Source: Otatea glauca (Eukaryota > Streptophyta > Magnoliopsida > Poales > Poaceae). Taken from it: a stretch of DNA of 64,000 nt. The notes below the pieces were generated by a model. The model had not been told where the DNA came from and did not search any database. It was given only the letters and a program-made list of their open reading frames with translations. Positions within the stretch are counted from its first letter, which is position 1. Every line of letters starts with the position of its first letter. The DNA lies in assembly GCA_036346275.1 (NCBI GenBank), contig CM070721.1:5716452-5780451 (forward strand), in the 5' to 3' direction. Below are positions 45,206 through 57,850 of this stretch, in pieces. The position numbers and the translations under genes are program-made.

Positions 45206-48200
45206 TTACACCAGTATCTTGAGCCGTTTGACTGACTTTGCAAAGGCCCTGCAAGAAATCCAACGTCGCTGTTAGCTTGATATATGGTTGTAGGACCGAG
45301 ATCCTGTGTAGCCGGTAGTGTGACCGTAGACTAAACAGCTCACCACCTGTTTTTTTGGTACTGTTCATACTACTGTAGCGTAGGTATTATATACAAGGAT
45401 CTAAACAGTTCATCATCGAGGAAACATAGGGACAGAATCATGTGCAGTCACTTAACTTGCCGCTATCGCAGTAGCATCTGCAGGTATCCCAGTCCATGGT
45501 TGTATATAAGTAGGTACTTATACGCGGCGTGCCACGTCGGCGCCGCTCCACATGCGAGCAAATCGAGAAAATACGCGATTGTCGCTTCCTACACGAGTAA
45601 ATCGAGAAAACACGCGAAAATGACCTAAAAAGAATTTTGTGTTTTCCGCAAAAGGGCTTAAACGTAATGCTAAAAAAATGAAAAAAAAGACCTAAATGCA
45701 ATGTATATTTTCCCCCCCAAAAAAAGAACCTGAACGTATTTTTTTCCGAAAAGGATCTAATCGTAATTCTAATTTTCCATAAAAGGACCCGAGCGCAATA
45801 CTTAAAAACGCATAAAGGATCTAGGCGTAATATATTTTCTTTTTTCGAAAAAAGACCTAATCGTAACTTTTTACTCAAAAAAGGATCTAATCGTATTTTT
45901 TTTCAGAAAAAAGACCTAAACGTAAAAAAATTTTCGCGACTCGGTTCAAGCTTCGAACGAGCCGACTCAAAGCCTCCTAAAGGCGTGAACTCTTCCTTCT
46001 GTAATAGATGGATGATGTATACTGGATACACAAGAAGTTGTAACTTACTCCCATGGCACGTCTCCAAGTAGCATCCAATCTCCATCCCCATCCTCGTAGG
46101 TGACCGCGTATGGGTGACGACGACGACGACGGTGGTCATCCAGGTTTGATTCCTCTCGTGCATCTGCATCAGGTTGCAAAAATGTGAGCTGGTTTCCAAC
46201 TTGAAATTAAGGGAGTGGAGTGTCTGGATCAGTTTAATCTGTATCACATGCCATTTGGTCAATTTTATTGCAGATCAATTTTTAGCGTGGTAATCTTGTA
46301 TACTTATTAAACAATTGGTCCCTGCTAACTACAATTAATTATAATTCTATCTTCTCTCAACATGCCATATCACCTCTAATAATTCCAGCCGTCGGATGGA
46401 CTCCATACGATCCAAGTTTGACGGAGTCACCAGCATCCCTCCCTAGCTTGGGCTCAAAGTAGCATAGAGCCATAGACCAACCCAGCCCAAGTCGATAGGA
46501 CGTAGCTGCAAACCAGTCCGTGCAAAATTCTGCATTTGAGCACTGATTCTGCATGCAAACTATAGATGTAGACCTCATGCCTTCATGTGCTATCGCTCGA
46601 GAGATATAATCTTTCATTATCTAAAAAAAATGCTACTGCTCCTTGCCATTTTTGTGCTTCTGGATCATACAAGTCTGCATGCTATTTCTCTTTTTTTGGC
46701 CATCTAGCTACTGCACCTTTCATATTTTAATTAGCATCGTACCCATCCTATACCTTGCAGAAACGCCGCGCGCAGGGCCTTTTGAGCCGTGAGGGAGCCG
46801 GCTTGGCTCGCGGCTCGAGCAGAGCCGGCCAATTTTTTTTACATCCGGATCCTTTTCTAGAAAAAACAAATTACGGATAGATCCTTTTCGAGAAAAAAAT
46901 ATTACGATTGGGTCCTTTTTCTGAAAAAGATTATACATTATGTTCATGCCCTTTTATCGTTTTTAGGAGTAGCGCTCAGGTCCTTTTTAGGAAAATCGAA
47001 ATTACGTTTAGGTCCTTTTGTGAGAAAAAAATATGTCCTTTATTTTAAAAAAAATATGCATTGCATTTATGTCTTTTTTCCGCTTTTTTAGCACTACGTT
47101 TAAGCCCTTTTCCGAAAAACACAAACTTATTTTTAGATCCTTTCGCGAGCGTCAATCGCGCGTTTTGTCGATTTTCTCACGTGGAGAGTGGCGCCCGCGG
47201 CGTGGCACGCTGCGCATAAATTTCTAGTTTGTAAGTATTTCTAATCCTCTTGCAGGTATTATATGCATGATCTTTATTGTGTTTGTCGAGAAACGAACTA
47301 ATGAGACTTCAAAATGCTTCGCGTTAATATAATTTACAGATCTCCTGCCGGTTCACTTAGAAAAAAGAGAGTGATGTTTGTTCCGTACTATTTGCAGTGC
47401 TTCATCAATTTTATAAAGGGGCACTTATTAGAAATGTTAATTTCTACTAGCTTCATTGCTTATACTCTCTTCATTTCCGAATATACGTTATTCTAACTTT
47501 CAAATTTTGTTTCTAAATACGTATCATTCTACCATTTTGAGGTGGTACTTTACCATTTTTTTTGCTTTTATACCCCTACTTTTTAGCTATTTTCAATGTT
47601 ATTTGCTATTATAGACTAGAGTAAGATATTATCCAAAGATATAATAAAGATAAATAATATAGTTTTTTATAGATATACTTTGATAAAAATACAATAACCT
47701 ATAATAACATCTATTCACGAACGAACACAGGACTACTATCCTCGTGCAAATATACCATAGCAACACACCGAGTCTTCCTCAATGATTCAAATTTCGTTTT
47801 CGGATAAAATATCGCCTGAGACCGAAATCCGAAATTTCGCTAAAATATGGGTATTTCGGACAAATCTTGCCCGAAATTCAAAAACCAAAATTCAAATCCA
47901 GTTCATATTGAGAAAAAGCGAAATTCGGCAAAAAACCCCAAAATTTCGGATGAAATACCCGAAATTTTGGCGGTTTTGCACTGGCCAAAAAGTGGGTTAA
48001 ACGATAACAAATTTTTTTCAATTTTTTTTATGAAGAGTCCTGACACATCAATGATGTTTTCATAAAAAATTCAGATGATTATCAAATCTGAGTAATTTTT
48101 AAAAATTCAAACATTATTACTGTCCTCGTAAAACGCTGGCCGGCAAGATTGAACCGAATGAAAATTAGAACAAACGAGGTTAGAAAATTTTGAATTTTTT

Positions 48201-49689
48201 TTGTGAATGGTCTTGACACATCCATAATATACTCATACAATTTTCATATGATTATTAAACATTTTGAATTTTTAAAAATTCAGAAAGTGCTACTATCCTG
48301 TTACAAGCCTTACAGGTAAAATTAAACAAAATGAAAAATAGTTCAAACCACGTTAGAATTTTTTTTAAAAAATTGTGGATGGTCCAATGTATGATTAATT
48401 TTCAATAAATGTTTTAGATGATGATCAAGCTTCAATAATGTTCAAAAATTCTGACAGTGCTACGTCCTGATAAAAGCATGATGATCAATACATAGATTTG
48501 TTTTAGCAATAAAAAAGGTTTAGAATTTTTGAAAATTTTACAAAAGGGTTCTAAGGAAATTCTTAAGATCTCATAAAAATTTTGAATGATGACCACACTC
48601 CAGTGAATTTATAAAATTCTTACAAAGCACTGTGCCATTTATGTTCTTTCTCTTTTTGATTTTTGAAATATAACAAATAAAGTTCAATGCATACATAGAT
48701 TTGATTGAGCAAACAAAAAAGTTTAAATTTTTTGAAAATTTTATATAATGTTACTTAGGAAATTCTTAAGCTCTCATAAAAAATTTTGAATCATGATCAC
48801 ACACGAGAAAATTTATAAAATTCTGACAAGGTTACTGTTCTAATTATGTTCATTCTGTTTTTGATTTTTTAAAGATAATAAATGAAGTTAAATTATTTTT
48901 AAAATTTTTATGTATGATTCTACACTACTAAAGATATAACTATAAATTTTTCAGATCATTATCAATCTTGTAAAAATTTATAAAAATCTAACGGTGTTTC
49001 TGCTGAAATTTTAAAATGCCTAAAAAAAATCAGTTTTTTAACAAATTTTCATAAAAGATGACTTTTTAAGGGTTATTGGACCAAATCCGGCCATAAAATA
49101 TCAAAATCCAGTTTCAAATACCGAAATTGAGATGGCCCGAAATCTCAATTTCACCGATTTTCGACAAAATTTTGATCTTTGGTCTCCCTATATATAGTAA
49201 TATATATACAGTCACCACACGCACCTTGGTTAGTGCTGGGGAACATGCGGTCAAGCGTGTCTACGAGCTCCTCGTAGGAGATGTGGAGGGACAGGTCAAC
49301 CTTCCTCCCGATGGCCACCCCTTCCATCTTCACCTTCACGTATCCGCCTACGTTCCGCCGGTGCGCGCACTTTACCGGCGGCCACCCCACCAGCTTCTTC
49401 CTCCTGCATGCATGAAACTCAGCCCAATTAGTCCCACAAGAAAAAGTGTAGATGCATGACAAGGAAAGGGTGCGCGCGCTAACTTGATGCTCATTTCCCA
49501 ATTGCCGGCGCCGCCGCCGTCGTCACCGCCGCCGCGGCCATCGCCGTCCTCGTGCACGAAGAGGGGCAGCGTGGCCTTGGTCTCGAACGCCTCCCCGAAG
49601 CCCCTCTTCCCGCAGGAGCCCGGCGCGCTGTTGAGGAGGTCGAGCTCCCCGGCCGGCTCCGGCAGCGCAAGCCCGAGCTCCAGCTCCAT
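45206..49689 (-). CDS. Aux/IAA auxin-response repressor
   Basis: Short-lived nuclear repressor that binds ARF factors and is degraded through TIR1/AFB on auxin. Exons: 49689-49484, 49403-49225, 46163-46049, 45248-45206, GT..AG throughout, phases matching, giving 180 aa with no stop. Domain I: LELGLALP (LxLxL EAR-type). Domain II degron: KRKKLVGWPPV across the first junction. Domain III: YVKVKMEGVAIGRKVDL, then SYEELVDTLDRMF. Domain IV: YEDGDGDWMLLGDVPWE, then AFAKSVKRLKILV at the stop. All core PB1-type residues (the Lys of YVKV and the acidic YEDxDGDWM) are present, so it looks functional. Odd points: a 3.06-kb intron 2 with a hAT and a Helitron-like element, a Helitron-like element in intron 3, and an Arg-rich HRRRRRHPY before domain IV. 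The start ATG is preceded in frame only by a TTG. The exact IAA number is unknown; I recall none at this locus. Confidence 0.9.
45510..46008 (-). mobile_element. Helitron-like element, copy B
   Basis: 499 bp, reverse orientation, within the last intron of the Aux/IAA gene. On the - strand it starts TCTATTACAG after A. It has the same GC-rich head and TTACG..GGTCCTTTT units, and ends in the hairpin CGACGTGGCACGCCGCG then CTAC followed by T. The expected CTAG has one change. Confidence 0.65.
46746..47227 (+). mobile_element. Helitron-like element, copy C
   Basis: 482 bp in intron 2 of the Aux/IAA gene (antisense to it). Proposed start TCCTATACC after A; end hairpin CGCGGCGTGGCACGCTGCG, then CTAG followed by T. 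The body repeats resemble copies A and B. Confidence 0.65.
47780..49181. mobile_element. Non-autonomous hAT element, 1.4 kb
   Basis: Starts CAATGATTCAAATTTCG and ends TTTTGATCTTTG. The 8-bp flanks GTCTTCCT (47772-47779) and GTCTCCCT (49182-49189) agree at 7 of 8. Both ends resemble those of the 5.5-kb element at 51683 in the same orientation (TTCGGATAAAATA near the left, ATCCGGCC near the right). The inside is AT-rich with repeated stretches such as TTAGGAAATTCTTAAG. No transposase. It lies in Aux/IAA intron 2, 43 bp from exon 2. Confidence 0.85.
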
Positions 49690-49874
49690 GACCAATCCAG
49701 CAATCCTCTTTTCCCTCTCGCCTCGACGTGACTACTTACAACGAACGAACTTTATATCAGCGCGCAGCAAGCTTAGCTAGCAAGTGCGATACAGACCAGA
49801 AGCACGCAGAACTCGATCGTAAGCACTGACTGGAAACACGAGCGAGCAATGGCGACATCGATCGATGCGTGGCG

Positions 49875-49882
49875 TATATATA
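49875..49882 (-). promoter_or_regulatory. TATA box of the Aux/IAA gene
   Basis: TATATATA about 190 bp upstream of the Aux/IAA start codon on the - strand; position and base context suit a core promoter. Confidence 0.5.
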
Positions 49883-49889
49883 CGCACAC

Positions 49890-50770
49890 GCACATCTGGG
49901 TGTGGAGATGGATCGATCTGGGTGGCGACAGTGGGGCCGGTGGATCTGGAGGAAGAAACAAGCGGGGCACAGGGGTGCCGGGTTGGAGGCGACCCAGCAG
50001 CGGGCGGGCTGTCCGCCTGCCGCCGCGCAGTGCGGCAGACGCGGCCTACGCCTCTCCCTCGCGCGCTACGTGGCGTGTTGCCGGGCCCGTTGACTGACAC
50101 GCGTGGCCGTGAGTAGAGCTCGAATCAAAATTACTTCGATTATAATAATTAATTACTTTAAAACTTAAATAAGCCCGTTACAAGTGAGAGAAAAATACGA
50201 TAATAGCTTATTCGGTTAAACTTGAGATAACCACTTAAATGGTAAATAACATAATTTTATATCAAACTATATTAATTTTAAAAGAAATCTCATTAATAGC
50301 TTGTTAAACTCGATAGGCAGCCCTAACTGCGAGACCGTTCTGATTGTGGGCGTAGGTGGCGGAGGTTTTCGCCGTTTCGTGAGGGTAGCCTGCTGGAACG
50401 GATGTGCTGTGGAATGTGTGAACCGGCCGGTTGCTTTGCTGATTGAGCTCGTAGTGTTTTCGAATAGTGCCTTCCGCGGGCGCGCGCGCAGCCGATTCGG
50501 TGGCTGATTGACGAAACGATGATCCCCGGTCTCGATCGGTGCATGGATGGTTCGAAGGTAAGAGCAGTCGTTCATCGATCACGGTGAATGGTTGTTGACA
50601 CAGTGATCCTCTACTATCCTATCGATCATATCATGGGAGAAGTGAGAACCCAATTCAAGGGGCGCGAAAGGTACAAGATTAACGAAGTTGCATGCAGTGA
50701 CGGATGCATGGCTTTCAACCAGGCAAGGTTCAGCTAACTGCTCAAAGGCCAGTAGGCCGGCCACCACGTA
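49890..50770. other. Aux/IAA upstream region
   Basis: GC-rich proximal part (to about 50110), then AT-rich and mixed sequence. The short frames show no family motif. Confidence 0.4.
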
Positions 50771-51290
50771 CTTCCCCGGTCACAAATACTTTGACTATTA
50801 CTCTAATATTTAAATTTTGTAGATAATGTTGTATTTAAATTTTGTAAACTTTGACTATTACTCTAATATTACTCGTTCCGTTTAAAAATATAAGGCTTAT
50901 AATTTTAATAATCTTGTTCAGAAATATAAGACTTGTATGTAAATTTAATGAGATTTTTCCTACCATATCCTTGTTTATCCTCTCTCAACTAAATGCATTT
51001 ATTCATTACCACCACACACAAAATATTATATATCATCTTCCAAAACAATTAAGTAGGGTATCTAAGCCATTTACACTATACCTTTCTCAATTTCACTCTA
51101 ATCTTAATCCTTGTGCAAATTCAAAATACGTCTTATATTTCTGAACGGAGGAAGTATTAAATTTAAATTGAATACATAAAAACTAAGTGTATATTTGTCT
51201 TGAAAAGTACTTTTATAATACTATAATTTATTAGACTTTACGAACTTCATAAATATATTACACAAAAACTAGAAGCCAAAGTTAAATCCA
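50771..51290. mobile_element. Stowaway-like MITE split by a second MITE
   Basis: The outer element starts CTTCCCCGGTCACAAATACT after TA at 50769-50770. It is interrupted at 50871 and resumes at 51155 (AAATTTAAATTGAATACATA and later AAAGTTAAATCCAAA), without a clear right end. A 25-bp stretch containing ACTTTGACTATTACTC is duplicated at about 50788 and 50848. Confidence 0.55.
50872..51154. mobile_element. Stowaway-like MITE, nested
   Basis: 283 bp from CTCGTTCCGTTTAAAAATAT to ATATTTCTGAACGGAGGAAG, flanked by TA on both sides, inserted in the outer MITE. The ends are inverted repeats over about 25 bp (ATATAAG / CTTATAT). Confidence 0.75.
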
Positions 51291-51674
51291 AATCACATGT
51301 ATTTCCAACACATTTGGCGATCGGTTACATACACAAAGACACGCTAGGCACCACAGGCAGAAAAACCGGAGCCGTGGTCGTGTCGTGTGTGGATGTGGGT
51401 GTTTCTTGTGAGCTGTCGTGGCGGGGAATCTGATGGGCTCCTCCTCGGGGTCCCCTGCTTGCCACCAAGTCAAGGGCAAACGACCAACCACCGCATGCTC
51501 CTACTACTACTCGTGCTTCGCCCACTCCGGTCAGTGTGAAACCCCCTTGCCCACCGCGTCGATCTCCGCAGGGGCGCCATCCTTTTCCCATGCCTCGGTG
51601 CTCTCCCTGCCGGCTCTGTTCTAACACTAGCAATTAAGTTCTTCTCTGAAAATTTCAGTGCCTGCTCGGTGAGA
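51291..51674. other. Intergenic, nothing recognised
   Basis: Moderately GC-rich stretch with short overlapping frames and no motif, ending at the hAT target duplication. Confidence 0.4.
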
Positions 51675-51682
51675 GCTGTGCC

Positions 51683-54600
51683 CAGTGTTTTGGATTTCGG
51701 TTTCGGATAAAATACCGTTCATGCCCGGAAAACGAAATTTCGGCGAAATTCGGTAATTTCGGACAAATCTCGTCCGGAAATTCAAATCCAAATTTTGAAT
51801 CCGGTTTTTTCTACGAAATGCCGAATTTCGCGAGAATTGGCGAGATCTCGCCGAGAATGGCGAAATTTCGGCCATTGACAAGCCCAAAATTGGTCCAAAA
51901 GATGGAGAAAAATTTGAATTTTTTGGAGAGTTCGACGTATTATTAATGTTGTCATAAAATTTCAGATTTTTTGAATCATGTAAATTTTTTAAAATTGAAA
52001 CATTGGTACTGTCGTAATGAAACGCTCACGAGCAATTTTGAACTGAATGAAAAATGGGACAAAGCAAGTTATAAATATTTGAAATTTTAATAGCATGATT
52101 CGACATGTGAATAATGTTGCCATAAAATTTTCGATGAGTCTTCAAGCTCGAGGAATTTTTAAAAATTGGGAATTCGGGTATACGTCGTGAAGTATGAAAT
52201 TTCATGACATTTTGACCAAAATCAAGATTGAGAGTCACAATTAAACAATTAATGTATATTGGCATGACAATTATTAAGAAAAATCGATACACACAACAAG
52301 TCTTCACATATTTGCATATGACAACTAAATGAATGTATGTTTGCATCACATACCTATGAGTAGTAAAGCGCCGGTGCAAACTCCACCTCCGCGTTATCGA
52401 CAATGATCTCGTGATACCTCCTCTCGTGTTGTTGCTTGTATTCCTCCCGTGTCATGTCTCGTGGTAGCCAGCGGACTTCCAATGTTGGTAATGAGACTCT
52501 CGTATCGTGTTTCTGACCGGTGAAGGTACATGACATTAGCGGATGAGTGCCGTGCGTATGGATCGACATGTGGATCATTGTAGTCAAATGGCAAAGAGAT
52601 GCTCGATCCGTCATAACTCGCATGAATCGCACTCCACCCCGATCCCATCCGTACCCACCCCGATCCCATTCAATGCGGCATTTGACTATACCCGGTATGT
52701 TCAATCGGAATGCCCAAATGGCCGGAGGACTCGCCGCTACACCATGATTGAGCACCATCCCGTGGTTGTCTTTCAAGGCGTCCACCACCACGCGACGTGC
52801 CCTTCCGCTAATGCGGTCTGCCACCGAGTCACCTCTCGGGCGATACCCTCGATGCGATCCTCCGCGGTGATTGTGATTGTGGGCGGGCCGGAGGAGTACC
52901 GGCCGGCTTCCGTCCGTCATCGCCAGAGAGTCTGCATCAGCGATCGAGCTACTACTGAGGCACTGCACATTATCAGAAGGTGTTGCTGTGTCGTCCTCAC
53001 TGCCGACAATAGGCTCATCATCAATTCGGCCTTTTCCTTTTTCCTTACCACTCTGGCTGCCCGATAACTTTTGTAATCCGCCTAAAGCTCCTGCTAGAGT
53101 GTCGTCATCCTCGGCGTCGGTATCACGCTTTCTCTTCCCTGTGTGCGTGTCTCCGATGTTCCACTCCGCCCAATCTGGGAGGCTCTTCCCTCCTGTGGCC
53201 AATTAGAAGTAAGGTTAACATTGTTCTCAGGTTTGGACATACATGGTTAAAAAGTGGAATGGAAAACAATTGCATAGTTTACTGTTGCCTTATCCATCTC
53301 TTCCATGGGATGGAGTCAACCACGAATCTCATTTGGGAGGGTGGGTCGTGCGCCTTGTCCTCGTCGAGTAGAGGCTCCCGAGAGACTGGATGAGTCGAAC
53401 CACTCGCAATTGGGTCATGGCTAGATGCATCGCATCCTCGATCGAGCGATCCACGGGGTCTTCATCTTGGAGTCCAGCGAGTGGATTCATAGTCTCAAGG
53501 CGAAGTCGCGAGTTGTAGTGCACGAACACGAGCCGTTGGAGCTTCGCATAACTTAAACGGTTTCAGTAGCTGCGTGTGCACCAAAGCAAATGTGCTCCAA
53601 TTGCGTTCACACCCACTCGACGATGCGACCGGGACACCAACCTCAAGGTGAACTTTTGCGGCGTTGGCGTCTCATTCGAAAGGCCATCCACCATTGAGTG
53701 TGAACAACACGAAGAAAGAAAAGTCGGTGAGTGCTCTGAGAACAACATACCAACCAACCTCAATTTATGTACTTACTGCCGTCATTTAGTTATCGACGGC
53801 CTTTGGTCTCATCGAGCTGGGTGGCAAACGCCCCCCGTCTAAGGCGGTATGTATACTTCTCGTAGAGCCTTCACCGCATAGCGTCGTCATCGACCATAAT
53901 GCTTAGTGCGATCGAGCGCTCCCATGTATCGCGGAGTCTTGCATATGTTGTATGAGAACTGGGACTTGGTCCAGGACGGATGCTGCAATTGATGAAAAGA
54001 TTGCATAGTTAGTATAATAGACGCGAACATTGCATACTTAGCATAATAGAACCGAACATGTTAATTTCACTTACCAGCTTGCACAAATGTGGTTTCCCTT
54101 ATTTCGGCAAATCTCTTTTCCATGACTTTTAGGAATATCCTATACTGTTCTCCATGCTCCCGTAAGTTATTGTTGTACTCATTCCGTGCAATTGCGTACT
54201 GCATCATCCTCACACACGTCTTTTAGCATAAGATTTACGGTGTGTGCCAAGCAAGGCTGCCATACTATATGAGGGTACTGCACTCGTAACATCTGGCATG
54301 CTTTCTTGAAGTTGGCACCATTGTCAAGAACCACTGCACAACATGCTCCGCCCCAATCTCCTCGGCCACCACCTTTGTTATCTCGGCTAGTAGGTATTTG
54401 TGGTCCTGGACCTTAGCTGTGAATGAGCAAGCAAGAAGTTAGTATGTGTGGCAATGACGATCATACGGAATAGGAAAAATAAATGAATTTTGTACTGTGG
54501 CATTTACGGTCTTATGGAAGAACATCATCCCATTGCAAGATACCATGAAGTTGATGATACTCTGTGTGTAGGTCCCGTCCAGCGTCGCACATCATCAGTA

Positions 54601-57219
54601 ACACCAAAGGTGGCCCGTCGTCCACGAACCTCGAAGGTACTTCACAATCTCCTGCTCATTCGCGTCCAAGTACTTAGCATCGATCTCGTATCCTCGTGGT
54701 GCACGAACCCACGGGCCTAGCTCTGTGTCGACAATTGCAGCTATGACCGCATGCACAATGTGATTAGTACAATCATCACACGACGTGTAACTTACAAACA
54801 TACAATTGTTTCATACCGTGAAATACGGCGACCCACCTTCCTTCCGGAATTGCATTAGCATGTAACCACTTTGACCATCCCTCCTAGCTTCTCCCGCTTC
54901 CCTGCTGGAATGCGGTGTCAATCTGAGGTTCTTTGCGGGCACTAGCCCGCAAGGTCGACATCTATGGAGGCATGGCTTTCCGTGTCGACTTGGACCGACC
55001 AACATTTTGGCGATAGTCGATCGAATTGAAGACTTCCGTGCACCACTCCGGAACCCAACCTTGCGTCAAACCTTGGCTCCCGAGGTAGGCCTCTTCTTTA
55101 GAGGCCTTTATGGCCATCTTAAGTCGCTCATCCTCCGTGGCCATGGTGGCCCATTCGGTGCAAGCCTCCTCGACGCAGCGAATCGCTCCTTCTCCTTCTT
55201 TCTCATCACGGCCACCACGGAGGTCCGCGATCATGGCTCGCCTAATCACTTTAGGCACGTTGGGGCGAGCCTTCACATCACCGTAGCGGCCCCAAAATGT
55301 TCCTTAAGACGGGTCGCCTCCACCCTTCATAACTTGCGCGATGGTTGCACCTCGACCAACCGACAAGCGCTCCCGTGGTCCCATCACGGTACCACGAGGC
55401 TCCGCCATCACAACGACCTACACTGCATCATTACGAACAAATGCATGATATATAAGCTTGTATGGCCATGTGCTTGTTTGCATGTAGTCAACAATCTTAA
55501 CTCATCGATGTTTGCTAAAATGCATGATATATGCCTTTCGTTGTGAGGCTTACTAGCTGTACCATACTACCATAAGTGACCAAGTGAGTAAGTGACATGG
55601 AATTTTGAGTTTTGAATACATCTTGACATATGAATCCCAATTCCCACATGAGTACATGCATTGTTAGTTCTTACTAGACTATATCCCACATGAATACATG
55701 TCTAAATAAGCAAAAAATTACAATGCACTTAAAATCCAACAAATCAATTTGTTCATACTAATTTTTTGGAAGCCCGAAATTTCGCCTTCAACTACCGAGA
55801 TTTCTCCTTCAAGAACCAAATCTCGCCTACAGGAGGCCGAGATTTGCCTCCCGAGCCTTGAGCCGGCGGATTTGGCGGAGCTTGGTGGACCAGAGAGGAG
55901 GAGGTCGGAGAAGGAGGCTGCAGGGAAAGTAAAATAGCGAGACTCTCTCGGTGGGATGAAGTGTGAAGGAACTTCAATGATTGACGATGTATTAAAACCA
56001 AGAAGTGTGAAGGAACTTCAATGATTGACGATGTATTAAAGCATCCGACACCGGTCCTTCAACGCATCCCACAGCCTCCCTCATCTGCGCCCACATCCGT
56101 AAGCCTGCAAAGAAAACCAAGATAATCTTACATTTAAGGAAATGTGACAATGTTGTAAGATTTGGCACTCGTTAGGCCATCTCCAAAGTGCGTTCCTAAA
56201 TCTGATCCCTACATCCACATATCTGAAATTAAACATGGCAAAGTTATGGAGGGTGTAATTCAAGAGTGTTTTAATTATGTACTAACTTATATGTTATATA
56301 TGTTGTAATAGGAATCTTTAAATGAAGAAGTTTATGACTCGTGACCTACTAATCTTATTGTATATGGAAATCTTATTGTATATTGAAATCTTATTCATAT
56401 GACCTACATTGATCCTACTTGTGTTTTGAAAAGGTTTTATCAAAATATCACATTTAGAAGTCAAGTTTGCTACATGTGCAAATTTCGTCCCTATTTCTTC
56501 TATATGTTTTCTTGAAAAGGTTCATCGAAAATGTCTTATAACCGATTAGAATTAAATTTCTCATAATTCTCTGTAGGACCACTTAAATTCTTTGTCCGTA
56601 AGTTTTTACTTCTACGGGACTAGTTAGCGATACTAGTCGATTCACGCCGGACTAGTTAGCGATACTAGTCGATTCACGCGGACTACTTACAAGTGGTCGG
56701 CGTGAACGAGACTTGAAGTGGTCCCGTGAGCGAAGTTGTACGACCACTTCCAAGTGGTCCCACGTGAATCGATGTTTATCCTATTTACGATTTTTATTTT
56801 TAAAACATAACAAATGATGTTAAAATATTTTCATAAATTTTATGTATTATCCTACGTATCTTATGATACTCCCATAAATTTTCATAGCATGAAAATGCAT
56901 TCTCAATTTTTAAAATTCAGAGAGTGTTTACAGAAATGCCAAAAAGTCTAAAAATAAACTTTTGAAACATTATCATTGAATATCACTTCACGAGAACTTA
57001 TTGATATAATTCGGTCGATCCGGCCAAAAAATTCAAATTCGGTTTAAAATTCCGAAATCTCGGCGGTTTTTGCCAAATCTCATGAAAAATAAAAATCCGA
57101 AATATCTTGTAGCAATTTCAATTTTTTTCGATTTTTACATCCGCCGGTCTATGCAAACTCATTGGGTCCAAATCCGAGATTTGGCGAGATTCACCAATTT
57201 CGTGGTTTTTGTAACCTTG
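51683..57219 (-). mobile_element. hAT transposon, 5.5 kb, with broken transposase
   Basis: The left end CAGTGTTTTGGATTTCGG and right end (complement CAAGGTTACAAAAACC) lie between perfect 8-bp target duplications GCTGTGCC (51675-51682 and 57220-57227). Subterminal regions are rich in TTTCGG / CCGAAAT motifs. The transposase runs on the - strand and is broken. A local inverted/direct motif with GGACTAGTTAGCGATACTAG is duplicated near 56615 and 56650. It shares both ends with the 1.4-kb element at 47780, to which it may have been the donor type. Confidence 0.93.
52354..55420 (-). pseudogene. hAT transposase pseudogene (BED / DUF659 / dimerisation type)
   Basis: Read from right to left on the - strand: an N-terminal piece with ATRLKEHF and VIRRAMIADLRGGR (about 55320-55200); YTQSIINFMVSCNGMMFFHK (about 54570-54500); VVLDNGANFKKA then PHIVWQPCLAHTVNLMLKDV (about 54340-54220); and the dimerisation-region KLQRLVFVHYNSRLR (about 53550-53500). 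After this comes a C-terminal exon-like frame 53202-52354 starting MATGGKSLPDWAEWN. Several frame changes and stops interrupt it (for example between ATRLKEHF and the next block), so no active enzyme is expected. Confidence 0.85.
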
Positions 57220-57459
57220 GCTGTGCCCATGAGTTTTTGCCCATCTTTCACTTGCGTACGATTTGGACACGTATATTTGTTTGTTCTTTTTCTCTTCTGG
57301 CGTCAATAGGGGACATGTTTACGTACACAGGGCACAGGGCGAACCGTTTGTCGAAAGTTATTTGGGCGATTAAGTCTTCGAATTTTTTTTCAAATAATAC
57401 ATTTTTTAAAATTAATTGCGGCATTAATACGCGGATTGAAAAATTTGTAAAAATAATAC

Positions 57460-57850
57460 TTCGTCGCCAGATGGTTCGGCGAAAACCAGGTAATAGCCAA
57501 ATGGTTTGGCGAAAATGGTATTTTCGCCATATGGTTTGGCGAAATTAGGCTAAATGCGCAATTTAGAGTGCCTGACAATTTTTTTGGCCGGGACACCCTA
57601 TTTTCGCCAAATGGTATGGCGAAAATAGGTTGTTGCCAAACGATATGGCGACAACCCTATTTTCGCCATACCATTTGGCGAAAATAGGGGGTTTTTTTCC
57701 TGCCTCACCCGGCTCTGGTTCCATTCGCGCGGAGGAGGAAAAAAAAGGGCCGAAGCGAAATTAGGCTAATTGCGCAATTAAGAGGCGTTTGACGAACAAC
57801 GACCGGGACACCCTATTTTCGCTAAACCGGTTCGGCGAAAATAGGGGATT
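57460..57850. repeat. Cluster of near-palindromes TTCGCCAnnnGGTnTGGCGAA
   Basis: Seven variants occur at about 57464, 57493, 57523, 57601, 57630, 57660 and 57817; the best is TTTTCGCCATACCATTTGGCG with its arms. A longer direct repeat (GAAATTAGGCTAA.TGCGCAATT.. then CCGGGACACCCTATTTTCG) occurs at about 57540 and 57755. Probably the terminal region of an unidentified transposon whose genes lie at 58.3-60.2 kb. Confidence 0.7.

Noticed and set aside
52543..53067. 174-codon + strand frame inside the hAT element
   Set aside because: Opposite strand of the transposase C-terminal exon; no motif.
57600..57690. CRISPR-like regular repeats
   Set aside because: Plant nuclear DNA; the repeats are palindromic, unevenly spaced and without unique spacers of constant size.
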